From positions 15,108,441 to 15,172,440 of the forward strand of contig CM071925.1 in assembly GCA_016081115.2 (NCBI GenBank): 64,000 bases of DNA, read 5' to 3'. The position numbers and the translations under genes were made by a program. Position 1 is the first letter of the stretch. Each line of letters starts with the position of its first letter. Positions 1 to 12,402 of the stretch are shown here, one piece after another. A model generated the notes under the pieces. The model was not told where the DNA came from. It made no database searches and worked only from the letters and a program-made list of their open reading frames with translations. Origin of the DNA: Rehmannia glutinosa. Taxonomy: Eukaryota > Streptophyta > Magnoliopsida > Lamiales > Orobanchaceae.

Positions 1-1594
1 ATTAATTTGTACGAGCACAAATAAAGGAAGTCAACATCGATTCAAAAGGCGCAAAAAAAACTCATTAAAATACAATTTGTACACAACACACCTCTGGTAT
101 GTTGGAAAATATGGTCATGCTCGAAAACCACAACACAAGCAAAAGATTAAGAAAAAATACGGTTGTGCTTTCTCTCTCGGCAAGAAAAACATGGTCCTGG
201 CCGTGTTACAAAACACGGTCGTGTTAAGTAACCAGGCTCCACCGCATGAGAACACAAAGACACGGTCATGTTCAAGAATTTCCCGATTATGGAAAGCACG
301 GCCGTGTTCGTATCACTTTTTTGTGCAACTTTTTTAGGCAAAAATATGGAAGCTTTCCAACCTAGCTTTTTGACAACGCGTTTGTGCAACTTTTACATCT
401 TATTGACAAGATCTTAAGTTTCCGTATTCCCTCAATTATCAAATGAAAATAAGGATTCAACAATCAAACTATGGAAGTGGAGCAATTGTTTAACAAGGAT
501 GACATTGTTAATGTGTTCTTGCACAAAAAGACAATGTCTATAAAAACCAAGAGTATGGTTGAGAGATTCAATTCATCAAATTGATTCATTCATTCGTTCA
601 CATGCATGCATAGATTTAATTTTTTTTTATCATCAATTACATATTGTGAGAAGACATGGAAAAGCAGAATTGAGGATTAAGGAGCTTGGAAGAGAAGGCT
701 TGTAGCAACATCATTGGAGACAATCAAGAAAGAATACCATTCGAGATTTGGAGAAAAGATAAGTACACCATGTGTATAACATTTTAATCCTCTTGTATAG
801 CTTATTATTTTATTTTATTTTTGTCAAATCATGTATAGCTAGCTCTTTAGTGTTTGAATGTAATGAATTCTAGAATGAATTTGTGATTATGGCTTGTATG
901 TTTTTAATATAATCGTCATGTTTTATGCGATTCATTTATATTATGCTTCATTCTTTCGAGTTAATATATTTGTTGTATTGATTTGAATTTTATTCCTCAT
1001 CGGGTAATCGAGAGATTTATGGTGAGAAAGAATCAATCTAAGTTAAAGAAGTTGAATGTAATCCTAGATATAGGACGACATATATCTTCTGGATTAGGGT
1101 CAAACCTAATACGGAAATTCATAAATTGTTATAATGCAATCTTGGGGGTTTTAACTAGAAAGAAATTTTGGTTAATCAACTTGAGAATAGGACTTTTTCA
1201 CCTTGAAAGAGGGTTTAACTTAAATTGGAAATTTCTACGGTTCATGAAGCATGAGATTATGCTAAAAAAGGATGTAATTGCTTAAGGGTTCATGGTTGTA
1301 TTTATTTTTGTTAAAATCACAAAAAAAAAAATTTAGATGTATTTACATTCGAACACATTCTTATCTCTTGATCTCATATTTTGCAATCTTCCTTTATTAA
1401 ATCATTTGTAATTTGTTGATTATTAGATTCTTTTGTTTTTCTTCTTTTAACAAAACAAAACTTTTGGAAATTTATAGATTACATAACAAAAAATGGTAAT
1501 TACTAATATTCGTAATCCTGGTGGGAATTACACTCGATACTCGTAAACTAGACTATAGAATGATAGATGCATTTGCTTATGGTTTTTAGAACAA
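1..1594 (+). repeat. probable 5' LTR region of an Athila/Tat-type Ty3 element (left edge outside window)
   Basis: No gene is visible. The stretch lies directly upstream of a tRNA-Asp primer-binding site and an Athila-like gag, so most of it should be the 5' LTR and leader. Between about 90 and 320 there is a cluster of variants of a short palindrome, ACACGGCCGTGT (for example near 213, 266 and 297), a motif I associate with LTRs of this lineage. The short open frames here (77-337, 983-1285) have no recognisable product. The outer LTR end is not in the window, so the boundary is inferred. Confidence 0.45.
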
Positions 1595-1614
1595 CTTTCG
1601 AGCCATTAAGTTTT

Positions 1615-1634
1615 TGGCACCATTGTTGGGAATC
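1615..1634 (+). other. decayed primer-binding site, tRNA-Asp type
   Basis: The sequence tggcaccattgttgggaatc matches the usual plant Athila/Tat primer site TGGCGCCGTTGCCGGGG except for C-to-T and G-to-A changes, several of them at former CpG or CpHpG sites. That is what long-term cytosine methylation and deamination would leave. It fixes the orientation (plus) and places the LTR end just upstream. Confidence 0.7.
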
Positions 1635-1759
1635 GTGATATTAGGAACACTTTATTTTTATTAATCTAGTCATTGTGTTTTATTTTTCTCATCATTGCTT
1701 CTTATCTATCTTTTGTGAGCCTTGTTTAACACTTCTGCATATTTTATTTACCATAGTGT

Positions 1760-2892
1760 ATGCCTACTCGTCGTCACGACGGGAAGGGCGAAGCCGCCGA
1801 TAGTGATGCAAATATGTAGGGAAGTATTAACACGAGGTACGAAGAAGATATAGACGAAAGCAATAACAAAGATTTTGTTATTATGGCAGAAGAACCACAA
1901 AAAATAATGTACGACTACGCCAAGCCATCAATGGATGGCACAACTTCAAGTATCGTGAGGCCCTATGTTGCCGCCAATGACTTTGAAATTAACCCAACAT
2001 CATTCAAATGGTGCAACAACTTGTTCAATTTAACGGCCTACTGGATGAAGATCCTAACAATTGCATCGCAAATTTCCTTGAGATTTGCAATACCTTCAAA
2101 ATCAATGGGGTCTCTGATGAAGTTATTCGCCACGCTCCTGTTCCCATTTTTCCTTCAAGGACGGGCAAAATAATGGTTAAATACTTTACCAAATGGGACT
2201 ATCACAACATGGGACGCTATAGCAGAAAAGTTCCTCTTAAAGTATTTTTCATCGGTGAAAATTGTTACATTGAGGAATCAAATCTCTTCCTTTGCCCAAG
2301 CCGATGACTAAACTTTGTATGACACTTGGTAGAGATTCAAAGAACTACTATGAAAATGCCCACATCATGTCTTACCTATTTGGATGCAAGTCCAAACTTT
2401 ATATAATGGGTTGATTTCTTCAACAAGGCAGATGATCAATGCAGCAACCAGAGGAACTCTGAACAATAAAACACCTGGAGCTGCTCAAGAGTTGATTGAA
2501 GGAATGGCCATGAATGGATACCAATGGCAATCCATACGCGGAAAAACAAACAGGTCATTGAGAGTTTATAATGCAGATGCGGTGGTTACATTAGCAGCAC
2601 AGGTTGAAGCCTTGACCCAAACGATAGACAATTTGGCGGCTCCTAAACCATCATTGCAAGTTTTATCTTGTGAAACTTGCGGAGGATCTCATAATTACCA
2701 AGAATGCTACCACACGATATCACAAACCGAGCATGTGGATTACCTTGGTAACCAACCTTAAATTCCTCAAAATAATCCTTTAGTAATACATATAATCCCA
2801 GGTGGCGTCAACATCCAAATTTTAGTTGGAACAATCAAGGTCAACAACGAATCCTCAATGCAATCATCAACTCATCCCGCACCGCCCGGATT
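1760..2892 (+). pseudogene. Athila/Tat-like gag, frameshifted and truncated
   Basis: This encodes the capsid region of a Ty3-type gag polyprotein, which would form the virus-like particle. The ATG at 1760 opens the frame, with a stop near 1819. Recognisable blocks are split over frames: the ANDFEINP segment at 1974-1995, DEDPNNCIANFLEICNTFK in the overlapping frame (about 2045-2100), then FAQADD near 2290. From 2384 a 125-residue frame runs through NKTPGAAQELIEGMA to a zinc-finger-like CETCGGSHNYQEC (about 2669-2707). The order matches Athila gags. The frame then continues degraded to about 2890, where an unrelated copia LTR begins, so protease and pol are lost. At least three frameshifts and several stops make it non-functional. 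Confidence 0.8.
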
Positions 2893-2929
2893 CCTTTACT
2901 GAGATGGTTAGATAGATGTCGAATGTAGG

Positions 2930-3646
2930 CTTGAGGATTAGAGTGTATTGCTTGAGAGTATTTTTCTCTTTGCTCAGAGTGCTTGAATGTGTCTCTTTTA
3001 TCTCTTATATTGCTCGTTGTAGGTGTGTTCTCTCACATAATTTTTCTCAGCCTTTTATAGTAGTAGTTCAAAGATGTATCCGTTGAAGAGATAGATGCAT
3101 TTTCAAAATCCACTTTCATGGTCATTGGCTTATCTATTGTGCAGCAAGTGATGGGGACATTTCTTAATTTAATGATCTCTGCAGCTTTTTAGGACCTGAC
3201 ACGGTTCAGTGCGTCCCATTGGTTTATTCTTTATGCACGCTTCTAGGACCCTAGGTTGAGCACTTTTAGCCTGCAATATGTACTTATTACTAAAATAAGT
3301 AACTTCCTCGACATGAGTGTAACGGACCCTTCACAATTGATTTGTCTTCAACAGTTGCTTTACCCATTTTTCTTGAGTCTTCTCCAATCGTTTGTGAATG
3401 ACTCAGTTGTCAGTCTGCTGAGTGATACAACTTTTTGGTACTTGACTGAGACTTCTTATCGGCACTCAACTGATTCTTCACTTCGTCCTTCAGTCAAATT
3501 CTGCGATCTTCAACTTGGCTGCTTCGACTCAACTTATAGATCCTATCTATTACACTGTTGAATTTACAACAAAAAATGGGGTGCCAACTTTCTAAACTAA
3601 GTTTTACATAACATCATCAAAATCTATACAATAAATTTTCCCAACA
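2930..3646 (-). repeat. truncated LTR of a SIRE-type copia element
   Basis: The right end (3576-3646) is closely similar to the ends of both LTRs of the SIRE-type element further on (40760-40828 and 51476-51544): the words atggggtgccaact and catcatcaaaatct are shared and it ends in CCCAACA. More loosely related text runs back to about 2930. In minus orientation it is the 5' half of an LTR. The rest of the LTR and any internal region are absent, and the fragment abuts the broken Athila gag. Confidence 0.65.
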
Positions 3647-6043
3647 CATGTCTAATGCCATATCACAGACAAAAACTTATTTTAAAGTTCGCCTTCAATT
3701 CTATAATGTCAAATCATGCATAATAATAAATTAACGTAGTTATACCATGAGGTTTGAGTTTTTGGAAACTATAATTTGTTGTTTGATAAAAATTTAAGAC
3801 AAAAGTATCATATTGCTTGATTTTTTAATAAGTACCCAACTTAAAAAAACAAAACTAATTATCAGTTATTTTTTACAGAAATATTTTTTTTTGCAAAATT
3901 TGCAATAAATTTAATTAAAATAGAAATGAAAAAGAATAAGTTTTAAAATTTCTCTTCTTTTCAATGATATAAAAAAATACAAATATTTATATGTAAGGAA
4001 AACTTTGGTGTTTTAAATCATATATGTTTCATAAACTTATAATTCTTAAGTTTTTATATTCATATATATTTTCTTAGAAATAAATAATAATTTATATTCC
4101 ATATAGTATTGAATCTAATTATTATGATTTTGGTCTAACATGTCTTCTCCTCATATTTATAATTCAATTTAAAACTCTTAATGTTTTTTAAGTGTATATA
4201 TTTAAAACATATAAAAGTTGATTTAATTTTTTTCTTATATCTTGAACTTATTTTGATTTTCCACTTGAGTGTTAGAAAGCTAAAATAAAAGGTATAATCA
4301 AACTTTAGTTATTTTGTATAATATCAGTTGAATATAAATTCAAATGACCAATATACCAAGTTCTTTTTCAAGAATTGGTATTATGTATTTGTCTATCATA
4401 ACTATTTGAATACTTTGAAATTTAAACCAAGATCGATCTATTTTATTTTAAGTTAGACTTTGAATCTCTTCCAAATATCTCAAAAATTTATAAGTTAACA
4501 CTAATTTTTGCTTATGATATAACGAGTTAGGCCTAACGTAGTCTCCCGAAAGAGAAGGTCGCGAGGGTGGAACTAATCCTGATTCGGGATACCGGATATA
4601 GATTCTAAGAATAGAGGTTGTCTCCTTTTATCAATCGATTATTAGTGAAGTGAAACTCTGAAAGGATATAAGAAATTCATAGTATCATTGATCTTTTTAA
4701 AATTCAACGACTTGAATAACCTTATATTAGTGTAATATATTTTCTGAATTGAAGGGAAAAATGACTGCATTTACGGAGAAAATATATAATATTAAACACT
4801 TAACTACAGAAGCATTGTTTGTAAAATAAGAGTAGGTTTGGAAGATAAACAAATAAAATATTATAAAAAATTAAGTAAAATTTAGTTAGTACATATATTA
4901 ATTTTATATATAATGAATGAATTAGACCAATTTCCAATCTTATAGTCTTTTCAACAACATAAGAAATATAGAAAAAATTTATATATAAAAAAAGAGTATA
5001 TTTGATTTTTGTTTTGATACACTATTCACAAATTGGTGACTACATATGTTTTATAATAAAATGAAAGAATCAAGTATATTTGAAAAATATAGTTTATAAA
5101 ATATTTTTACTACTAACATAGTAAGTACCTTCTATATCCAAATTCTTCTTATAAAGTGGATTTTTTTTATATTGTTACTCTTTGAATGTTATTGGAATTT
5201 CTAATAAAATTAATTTGTTATAAGCTAAATTTATAATATTGCCCAGTTTTATGGTATCAACATATATAGAGGACTCTGCATTAGAAGATTTTAGTCATAT
5301 AAAAGTAAGTATTATACATTATGACCTTTTTTTTGCATATATATTTTATTAATTGATAAATAACTATAGTAAATCTAGAGAAGAAAGAAAGATAGACGGT
5401 TAATATATCACACATATATAGGGAAGGTAGCGGGATTGCTGATTTCCTTATAAATTCAGCAATTGGTAATGGTTGTAATAATGTTTCTAATAGCTCTAGT
5501 TTTCCATCTCGGACAAGCCGATTTGCAAAGATGGATAGTATGCCATCTTTTCATTTTTCGTAACTATTTTTGCTATAGCGTTGTACTTCAGTTTTTAGCA
5601 CACTGAGTTCCAACGCTACCCACCTAATTTTTTAGGTAGTTTTGATTAGAGAGAGAGAGAGGGGGGGTCTTACAACAGTACAATGGTTAATTTCAAGTGC
5701 TCTGATGTTAACTAAAATGATTAGTTTTATAACAATAAAATATATTAACCAGAGTATTGTCATTATTCTTAATATTTTTTCCTATAAAGATTAATATGCC
5801 ATTAACCTTTCACATCCAAATTACATTTAATTGGATATTTTTCATATTATACTCTTTTTATTAAATAAATTCAATAATTATGATAATATAAACTTAACAA
5901 TAATAATAAATTTAACAAAAAAGATAGATTCTTGTACATTAAATTAATGAGACGAAATTTTAATTAAAATTAAAAAAGTTGGAGATTTAAGGAGAGTAAA
6001 GAGAATAAAATAAATAATTTTTTTAATTGTGTTTTATTGACAT
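3647..6043. other. AT-rich intergenic stretch, no gene seen
   Basis: No open frame with recognisable content is present. Contents are AT-rich DNA, a more GC-rich patch around 4535-4640 that may be old LTR material, and a short GA tract followed by seven G at about 5650-5667. None of it could be assigned to a family. Confidence 0.5.
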
Positions 6044-6052
6044 TCTTTGTTT

Positions 6053-9000
6053 GGCAAAATCAGCCGGTCTGATTGGTCAAAACATATTAGACGGATCCTA
6101 ACCCAAACCCAATGGCATCAGCGGTGGCAATTTTGTAATATTAGGGGCATCGATATTTTTGTAATATTAGACAATGACATGGTATTACGAGAGAGAGAAA
6201 GTGGAAAGCATTAGTTTTTTCCTAAAAGTATTAGTAATTTCTCTGAATAACATTTTAATACTCCCCAAAAATGTATTTTCTAATTCACCACGAAAAGTAT
6301 TATCTAAAAATGGATTAGTAGTCTCACTGAAAAGTATTAACGACCCCCCTAAAAGTATTAGTAATTTCTTTGAAAAGCATTTTACTACTACCTTAAACGG
6401 TATTTAACAATTCACATGAAAAATATTAGTTTTCTCTTAAAAAGTATTAGTAGTCTCATTGAAAAGTACTAGTAATTCGTATGAAAAATATTAGCATCCC
6501 CGAAAAATACTATTAGTATCCCTAGAATTATTAGTTTTTCCTGAAACGTATTAGTAATTCCCCTCAAAAGTATTAGTAATTCTACTAAAAAGCATTAACC
6601 GTTTTCGTTAAAGGTGGTTCACGAAAATATATTTTTTCCCTGAAAAATATAAGTAGTCCCTCGAAAACTATTAAATTAATTTCCCCCCAAAAGTATTAAT
6701 AGTTCCTTTATTAATCTTTCCTCCGATTTTTCGTTTGTGGTGGATTTGTGCGCATTTTATAGAATAAACAATCTTCTAACCAAGAACTTCACAGTTGTTT
6801 TTAAAATTGTAATACTATCAACTCAATGTTCACTGCAAAATCACAAACCATTGCTAAGTTCAGATTTTTAAAACCATAAAAAATTCCTTCCAAATGGAAT
6901 TAAAGTTTAAACTTTATTAGATTTAGAAAATAATATCTAACAAAGCTACACATGCTGGTTGCAACTGCAAATTGTTGCACACAAACTTTCATGACAAACA
7001 CGAATCAACAGAATCATCAACGTCATTGGTGGCGGTCCGTGATGTAATCACCAAGGAGTCTGGATGTACGAATTGGCGGCGACGGCGTATGTCACAACCA
7101 ATTTCTTTATAAAAAAATCAAAAATTGAATAAAGAATAGAAAGTAGAAAAAACGGGGGATAGTGGAATGAATAGTGCAGAAAAAAAGAAAGAAAGAAATA
7201 AAAGTGGGGGAATTAGTGTAAACTAATGGGAGAGAAAGTGGGAAATAGATTAATAAAAAGAAAGAATAAAAGAGGATGGAGAGGATTAATTTGAGATGAG
7301 GAATCGGATGATTGAAGAACGAGAAATGAAAAAGAAGAGGAAAGAAAGGGAGAAACAAATAGAGAAAAGGAGAGAGTGAGAAAGAAGAAGAAGAGAAGAA
7401 ACAAGGAAAACACAAGTAATATAATCCAATTTGCGGTACAAATTATCCGAGATGTTTGAATATTTCGTAATTATTTCTATATTTTAGTTTCATACTGAAT
7501 TTGGTTAAGTGTTACTAATCCTATTATATAATAATTTTTGTAAAGATTCTTTGGGTAGAAGGTTTGGAGTGAATTTTATCATAGTTGATTCGACGAATCA
7601 GGCAAGTAATCTCTTTAGTTTTCATATAGAACTATGATTTAAGTTATTATCGTGTAACTGAACAATTTATCGTCTAATGTATATGCATATATGTGTTTGT
7701 GTGATTTATCTAATATGCCACTTGATAAAGTTTGACTATTTTTGGTTGAATGAGTAGAAGGCTTTTATGTGCTAATATATATGTTTAAAAAAAAAAAATA
7801 TGTTGTAAGCACCGAAAATTTATTTTCGAAAATTAATGTGTTTTTAAAAAAATTGTCTTTTTTGAATTTGAAAATATTAGTTCAAAGGGTTATAAAACCA
7901 TACATTAGTATTTGTCGATCCCTATCCAAATGACATCTATTATGTGAAATTATTATTTAATAAAGTAATAGACTAAAGTTTGGCATATTTCTCTTCTTGT
8001 GATTTGATACTACTACACATGGAATTTCAGTAATTAAGTTTTAGTTAGTTAAGGTTAATAAGTTAATTTTCTCAACCATTGAACATTATGGTTACACTTA
8101 AAAATATAAAAGTTTGATTATCATAGTATAGATTAATTATATATCATATGTTTTATTTTCTTAAGTAAGAATATGTAATCATTGATAGGATATAACATTA
8201 GTTTAGTGTTTTATTTTAACAATTTATTACCATTTTACAATTGAGTCAATTATTAATATTTTATTAGTGAATAAGATTTAAACTAATTATTGTCTAAGTT
8301 TACTAATATGTATTCGTATGCTAATAAATTTATATAATATTGACTCAAATAATAATTAAATATAATTTATTAACTTTCAGATTTGTAAACAGTTACTTAT
8401 AAATTTATAAGTTAAATCTTAATTTAAAACTCATGTGTGTAAGCAAATTGTATGTCTTGAATTGAAAAAAAAAAACTAAGCTTTTGGGTTTCTTCTAATA
8501 AACTGATCCTATTACATTAGTAAATTTAATTATGAAAAAAATACAATTTAGCACAGAATAGTGCCTAGAATTTTTTTCTAATCACTTTATTAAATCATCT
8601 TATACATGCTCAATTCAATTTAGTTGATATGTTTTATGCCTTGTCAATATGCTTGAATTTATTTTTGCGTTTTTGATTAATGTTGCATCACTTAGATTCA
8701 TACATCATGTTAATTTTTGTTCATAGCATTTCACGGGCATAAGTTTAAGGTTTAATGTTAATAATTATTTTTTAAAAGAAATGAGTGCACATTGTGTCTA
8801 TGATGGGAGTGAGTGGGAAATGGGCATGGGGGACCGGCGTTCCAACCATGTGCCGCTTGCAGCTAAAGTTAATGTTTATGAAAATGTGTCTTCAGGCAAA
8901 TAAAAGAGAATTCTACCAGTAGATTATGTTGATCGGGTTCCAAATAACAAGGCCCACTGCGACCCTGAATGGAACAATGTGCCACCAAGTTAACTCGCGT

Positions 9001-9709
9001 CATAAAGAAAGTTTTAAGTAAAGAAAATGAAAAGTTTTGAAGTAAATGTTAGATTGTTGCATTAGGCATGCATTCATACATGAGATACTTATTGAGTTTC
9101 TTTAAGCTCATCCCACGAATGTTTAATATTTTCAGATGAGAACGCTGATGAGGAAGGAGATGGCGCAGTGCAGTGACTCGCGAACCCACGTCCTTCATGA
9201 TTTTAATGTCTTTCAAGTTTTCTAAAAAAAAATTTGAATTTTAATTTCTATTGGGATGTTGAATGTCATTTTCATTTCATTATGGATGTTTCTGGATTTA
9301 TAATTGTTTCAATTATTAGTTTTTATTTCTGCTGCAAACTTTGAAACTAAGTAAAGTTTTTATTATTCCGTATTTTTAAGAAATCTTTAAAGTATTTATA
9401 TTATAATTACTTATTTTCGCATTAAAATTCAATAAACTAGAAGGTGCTACAACGTATGTCGAGTTGTAGCATTATCTCGAAACTTTGCTCTCCATTGCAA
9501 AGAACTAGTACTCTTAACAAAATCAAAAAAGCGAATCTCAAAAAGAGGGAATTCGAAAAGGCAGAGACGAAGGGGGAAGATGCAAAGAGAGAGATATTTG
9601 CCTATTTTTTGTCTTTTTTTGCTGGATTGTGTATAGATTGGATCGAGTTGGTTGTCGGATCTGTCTAATTGATTTAGATCCGTTAGACGGCCTGATAGGA
9701 GACCATATC
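6053..9709 (+). mobile_element. MULE-type non-autonomous element A (interrupted by a Ty3 LTR)
   Basis: A perfect 9-bp duplication, TCTTTGTTT, lies at 6044-6052 and 9710-9718, as expected for Mutator-like insertion. Just inside each end is an inverted repeat that is itself hairpin-like: gtctgattggtc...attagacggatcc on the left, and on the right the reverse complement of gatccgttagacggcctgat. The interior (about 6190-6720) is a degenerate array of AAAAGTATTAGT words 15-35 bp apart. There is no transposase. A Ty3 LTR (7090-9451) splits the element. Removing it leaves about 1.3 kb. The right-hand piece recurs at 19898-20151 in the duplicated flank, followed by TCTTTGCTT. Copies B (15758-17413) and C (33985-34793) share this architecture. 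Confidence 0.78.
7090..9451 (+). repeat. solo LTR of the chromodomain Ty3 element
   Basis: A full-length LTR of about 2.36 kb begins TGTCACAACC and ends GGTGCTACA. It matches the 3' LTR at 17498-19892 along its whole length. It is not followed by a primer-binding site but by host flank that also follows the 3' LTR, so it behaves as a solo LTR. The preceding five bases are GCGTA and the following five ACGTA, a target duplication with one transition. Open frames inside it (for example on the minus strand around 7107-7415, rich in Ser/Phe) come from a purine-rich tract and are not genes. Confidence 0.85.
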
Positions 9710-10325
9710 TCTTTGTTTTGATTAGGAAGAATAAAAAATAGGAAGTAAGTTTCAAAACTAAAGGAGATTAAGCAAAATTTATTATAACAATAAATCTAAT
9801 ATTTACACTCTAAAGTAAACATGACTTTTACAAATCTTGCTATCTATGATACCTCCTAAATTTTATTTTCAAGATTGTTGCTCTTTTTCAATCTATTCTA
9901 TTTCATTGTAACATTTATTTAATACATGTTTGTTATGACACCATTATGATAATTCATATAATAACAACATACCAAATTTACTCTTAAAATTTATTATATC
10001 AAATCATGCAAAGTAAGTTTAAGAGGTTAGCAACATGAGATTCGAATCTTTGGTGACCATATCTGATTAATTTTTTTTTTCCAAAAACTCATTTAAAGAT
10101 CAAACTACTATATGACTTTTGATTTTTATTTTGTAATATAATTTCATGAAGAAAGTAGTTAAATTTTGATCAACTTTCAAACTTAAACATATAAGAGTGC
10201 TACATACTAATTTCTATATATATAAAGAATAATTTTGATTTTGTAATTCTGCATGGTTTATAAATTTATGAGTGCATAATTTTTATAATTAAATATAATG
10301 GTTCAAAATTTATGAGTGCATAATG
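9452..10325 (+). repeat. first copy of the duplicated downstream flank
   Basis: This follows the solo LTR and is matched by 19893 onward after the 3' LTR. It contains the right-hand end of MULE A (to 9709), then AT-rich DNA. It lacks two insertions present in the second copy: the 199-bp segment at 20478-20676 and the Helitron at 20857-21717. At 10321-10326 the flank jumps directly into the middle of the LTR sequence (ctgatcgggttcc). Confidence 0.85.
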
Positions 10326-10850
10326 CTGATCGGGTTCCAAATAACAAGACCCATTGCGACCCTGAATGGAACAATGTGCCACCAAGTGAGCTCGCATCTT
10401 AAAGAAAGTTTTAAGTAAAGAAAATAAATTTTTTTGAAGTAAATGTTATATTATTGCATTAGGCATGCATTCATGCAAGAGATTACTTGTTGAGCTTCTT
10501 TAAGCTCATCCCACAAATGTTTAATATTTTCAGATGAGAACCCGATGAGGAAGGAGATGGCGCTTGTGTGTGACTCGCGAACCCACGTCTTTCATGATTT
10601 CATGTCTTTCAAGTTTTCTGAAAAAAAAAAAGTTTGAATTTTAACTTCTACTTGGATGTTGAATGTCATTTTCATTTCATTATGGATGTTTCTGGATTTA
10701 TAATTGTTTCAATTATTAGTTTTTATTTTCGCTGCAAACTTTGAAACTAAATAAATTTTTATTATTCCGTATTTTTAAGAAATCTTGAAAGTATTTCTAT
10801 TATAATTACTTATTTTTGCATTAAAATTCAATAAACCAGAAGGTGCTACA
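10326..10850 (+). repeat. 3' part of the 5' LTR
   Basis: About 525 bp matching the last part of the solo LTR (from about 8930) and of the 3' LTR (from about 19370), ending in GGTGCTACA. The upstream 1.8 kb of this LTR is missing. The join to flank DNA at 10321-10326 has only a few bases of shared sequence (taatg against ttatg). Confidence 0.85.
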
Positions 10851-10855
10851 TTTTG

Positions 10856-10869
10856 TGGAATCAGAGCAT
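10856..10869 (+). other. primer-binding site, initiator tRNA-Met type
   Basis: TGGAATCAGAGCAT lies five bases after the LTR end. It differs by one base from the common TGGTATCAGAGC primer site and marks the start of minus-strand DNA synthesis. Confidence 0.85.
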
Positions 10870-11330
10870 AAGTTTTTAAAATCGGTTCTGCAAACTTCAA
10901 AAAAAAATATTTAGAAAATATTTTTAAGTCAAAAATACATGGGTTCTAAGTCGCGCTTCGATCATCTCCTCTCCCCAATTCGGTAAGGAGTACATTTATT
11001 GTCATGATTTATTGATATATATTTTGTTTCTATAAAATGTATGCCTGTATGAAATTGAATATTGTTTGATCGAATAGAAGATAGTGAACTTGATATTTTC
11101 ATTCTAAAAAGTAATAAAAATAAATAATCATTCTATATGCAGATAAAATTATTTACATTATTTTATTTCAAATTCCAACGTGATTGTAATAATGATACTA
11201 TTTTCCATTAAGTTTTATCGTATCAAAAAAATGCTAATGATTACTTATACTAAGTAAGAAATAATATTTGAATGAAGTATATGATTGCAAGAATTTAATG
11301 AACTTAGTAAACTTATTTGATTAATATAAA

Positions 11331-12264
11331 ATGAATCGCAACACTCGCTCAACTCACCAAGACGACAATGGTTCCAACACCAACAATGCTCAAGGACTCC
11401 TCGACCGCGCCGAGGCTCTTTTGCAAGCCTTAACTTTTTTGGTGAATCTACTCGGACGAGACGCGTTGACGTCCCTAAAAGAAACTCGGTTATCGGACTT
11501 TCTTAGGTTATCCCCGCCATCTTTGCGGGTACCACCGATCCTATTAAAGCCGAGGATTGCCACGAGATGCGTAAAATCTTTTCCATAATTGATTGTATCT
11601 CGATGAGGAATGTGTTAACTATGCAACGTTTGTGCTGAGAGGCGATGCATATGATTGGTGGAGAATGGTGCGATGTCAGGGCGACACTAGCCCTTTTACT
11701 TGGAAAAGGTTCACAGACGTCTTCTATGATAAGTACGTTCCGAGTAGTGTTCGCCAATAGAAGGAAAGATAATTTATACGGTTGGAACAGAGGAACCGTA
11801 CGGTGGCCGAATATGAAATGGAATTCGCCAAATTGTCCAAATTTGCTTCTAACTTGGTTGCTACTGAGGAACGAAGATCCAGATGATTTGAAGAAGGGAT
11901 TCGATCCCAAATCAGGCTTGCAGTGACTCCTTTTGAGCTTACTACTTATTGCGAAGTGATCAACAAAGCTATGTTAGTGGAAAGGGCACAATCTGTGAAT
12001 CGGGAAGAGATGCAGATCCAATAAGGAGGACAAAAGTTCAAGAGAGAGAACCCAAATATTTTGAATAATAATGGTCAGAAAAGAAAGCATTAACAAGTTC
12101 CACAGGGTGCTTCACATAATAAACAACTAACGATTATTTGTATTAAATGCGACAAGGCACATCGGGGAGAATGCTTGTTTGGTACAGTAGTTTGTTGTAA
12201 TTGTAAGAAGCCTGAACACAAAGCATTAAACTGCCCAGAGAGGAAGAAGCCCACTCAGGCTTGA
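11331..12264 (+). pseudogene. chromovirus gag
   Basis: The ATG at 11331 opens MNRNTRSTHQDD, a hydrophilic N-terminus. After a frameshift near 11490 the capsid region follows, with GDAYDWW at about 11643-11663, then a run to TVAEYEMEFAKLSKFA (about 11796-11845). A stop replaces a residue after SSVRQ. Two zinc knuckles close the gene at about 12140-12230: CIKCDKAHRGEC and CCNCKKPEHKALNC, both with intact Cys/His ligands, which bind the RNA genome. A TGA follows at about 12262. Several frameshifts and stops mean no full-length product. Confidence 0.85.
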
Positions 12265-12316
12265 GTGTTCACAATGACACAAACAGAAGCCGAGGAAGCA
12301 ACATACGTGGTGGCTG

Positions 12317-12402
12317 GTAATAAATTAATTCTTGCATTTTTTTTCTTTCGAATTTTATATCATTATGTTCATGCATATTTAGAGTATGTAATTATTTTGT
12401 AG
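12317..12402 (+). other. intron-like segment between gag and protease
   Basis: An 86-nt AT-rich segment begins GTAATAA, contains a T-rich tract and ends TTTTGTAG. Read without splicing, the frame runs into a stop exactly at the final TAG. Removing the segment joins the codons for VVA and GSTY in frame and leads straight into the protease. Sequence features and reading frame both fit a spliceosomal intron, but no transcript evidence is available here. Confidence 0.5.

Noticed and set aside
6190..6720. Possible CRISPR-like or tandem array (AAAAGTATTA words; also at 16280-16840 and 38370-38930)
   Set aside because: Repeat units are only 10-12 bases, degenerate and irregularly spaced, and lie inside eukaryotic transposons with target duplications.
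7107..7415. Minus-strand open frame rich in Ser, Phe and Leu, with a matching frame at 17527-17823
   Set aside because: It lies in a purine-rich tract of the Ty3 LTR and occurs in both LTR copies. Composition explains it and there is no domain.
9447..9755. 102-residue minus frame crossing the right end of the solo LTR
   Set aside because: It spans an LTR/host junction and the end of a MULE, so it cannot be an ancestral gene. The second copy of the flank breaks the frame.
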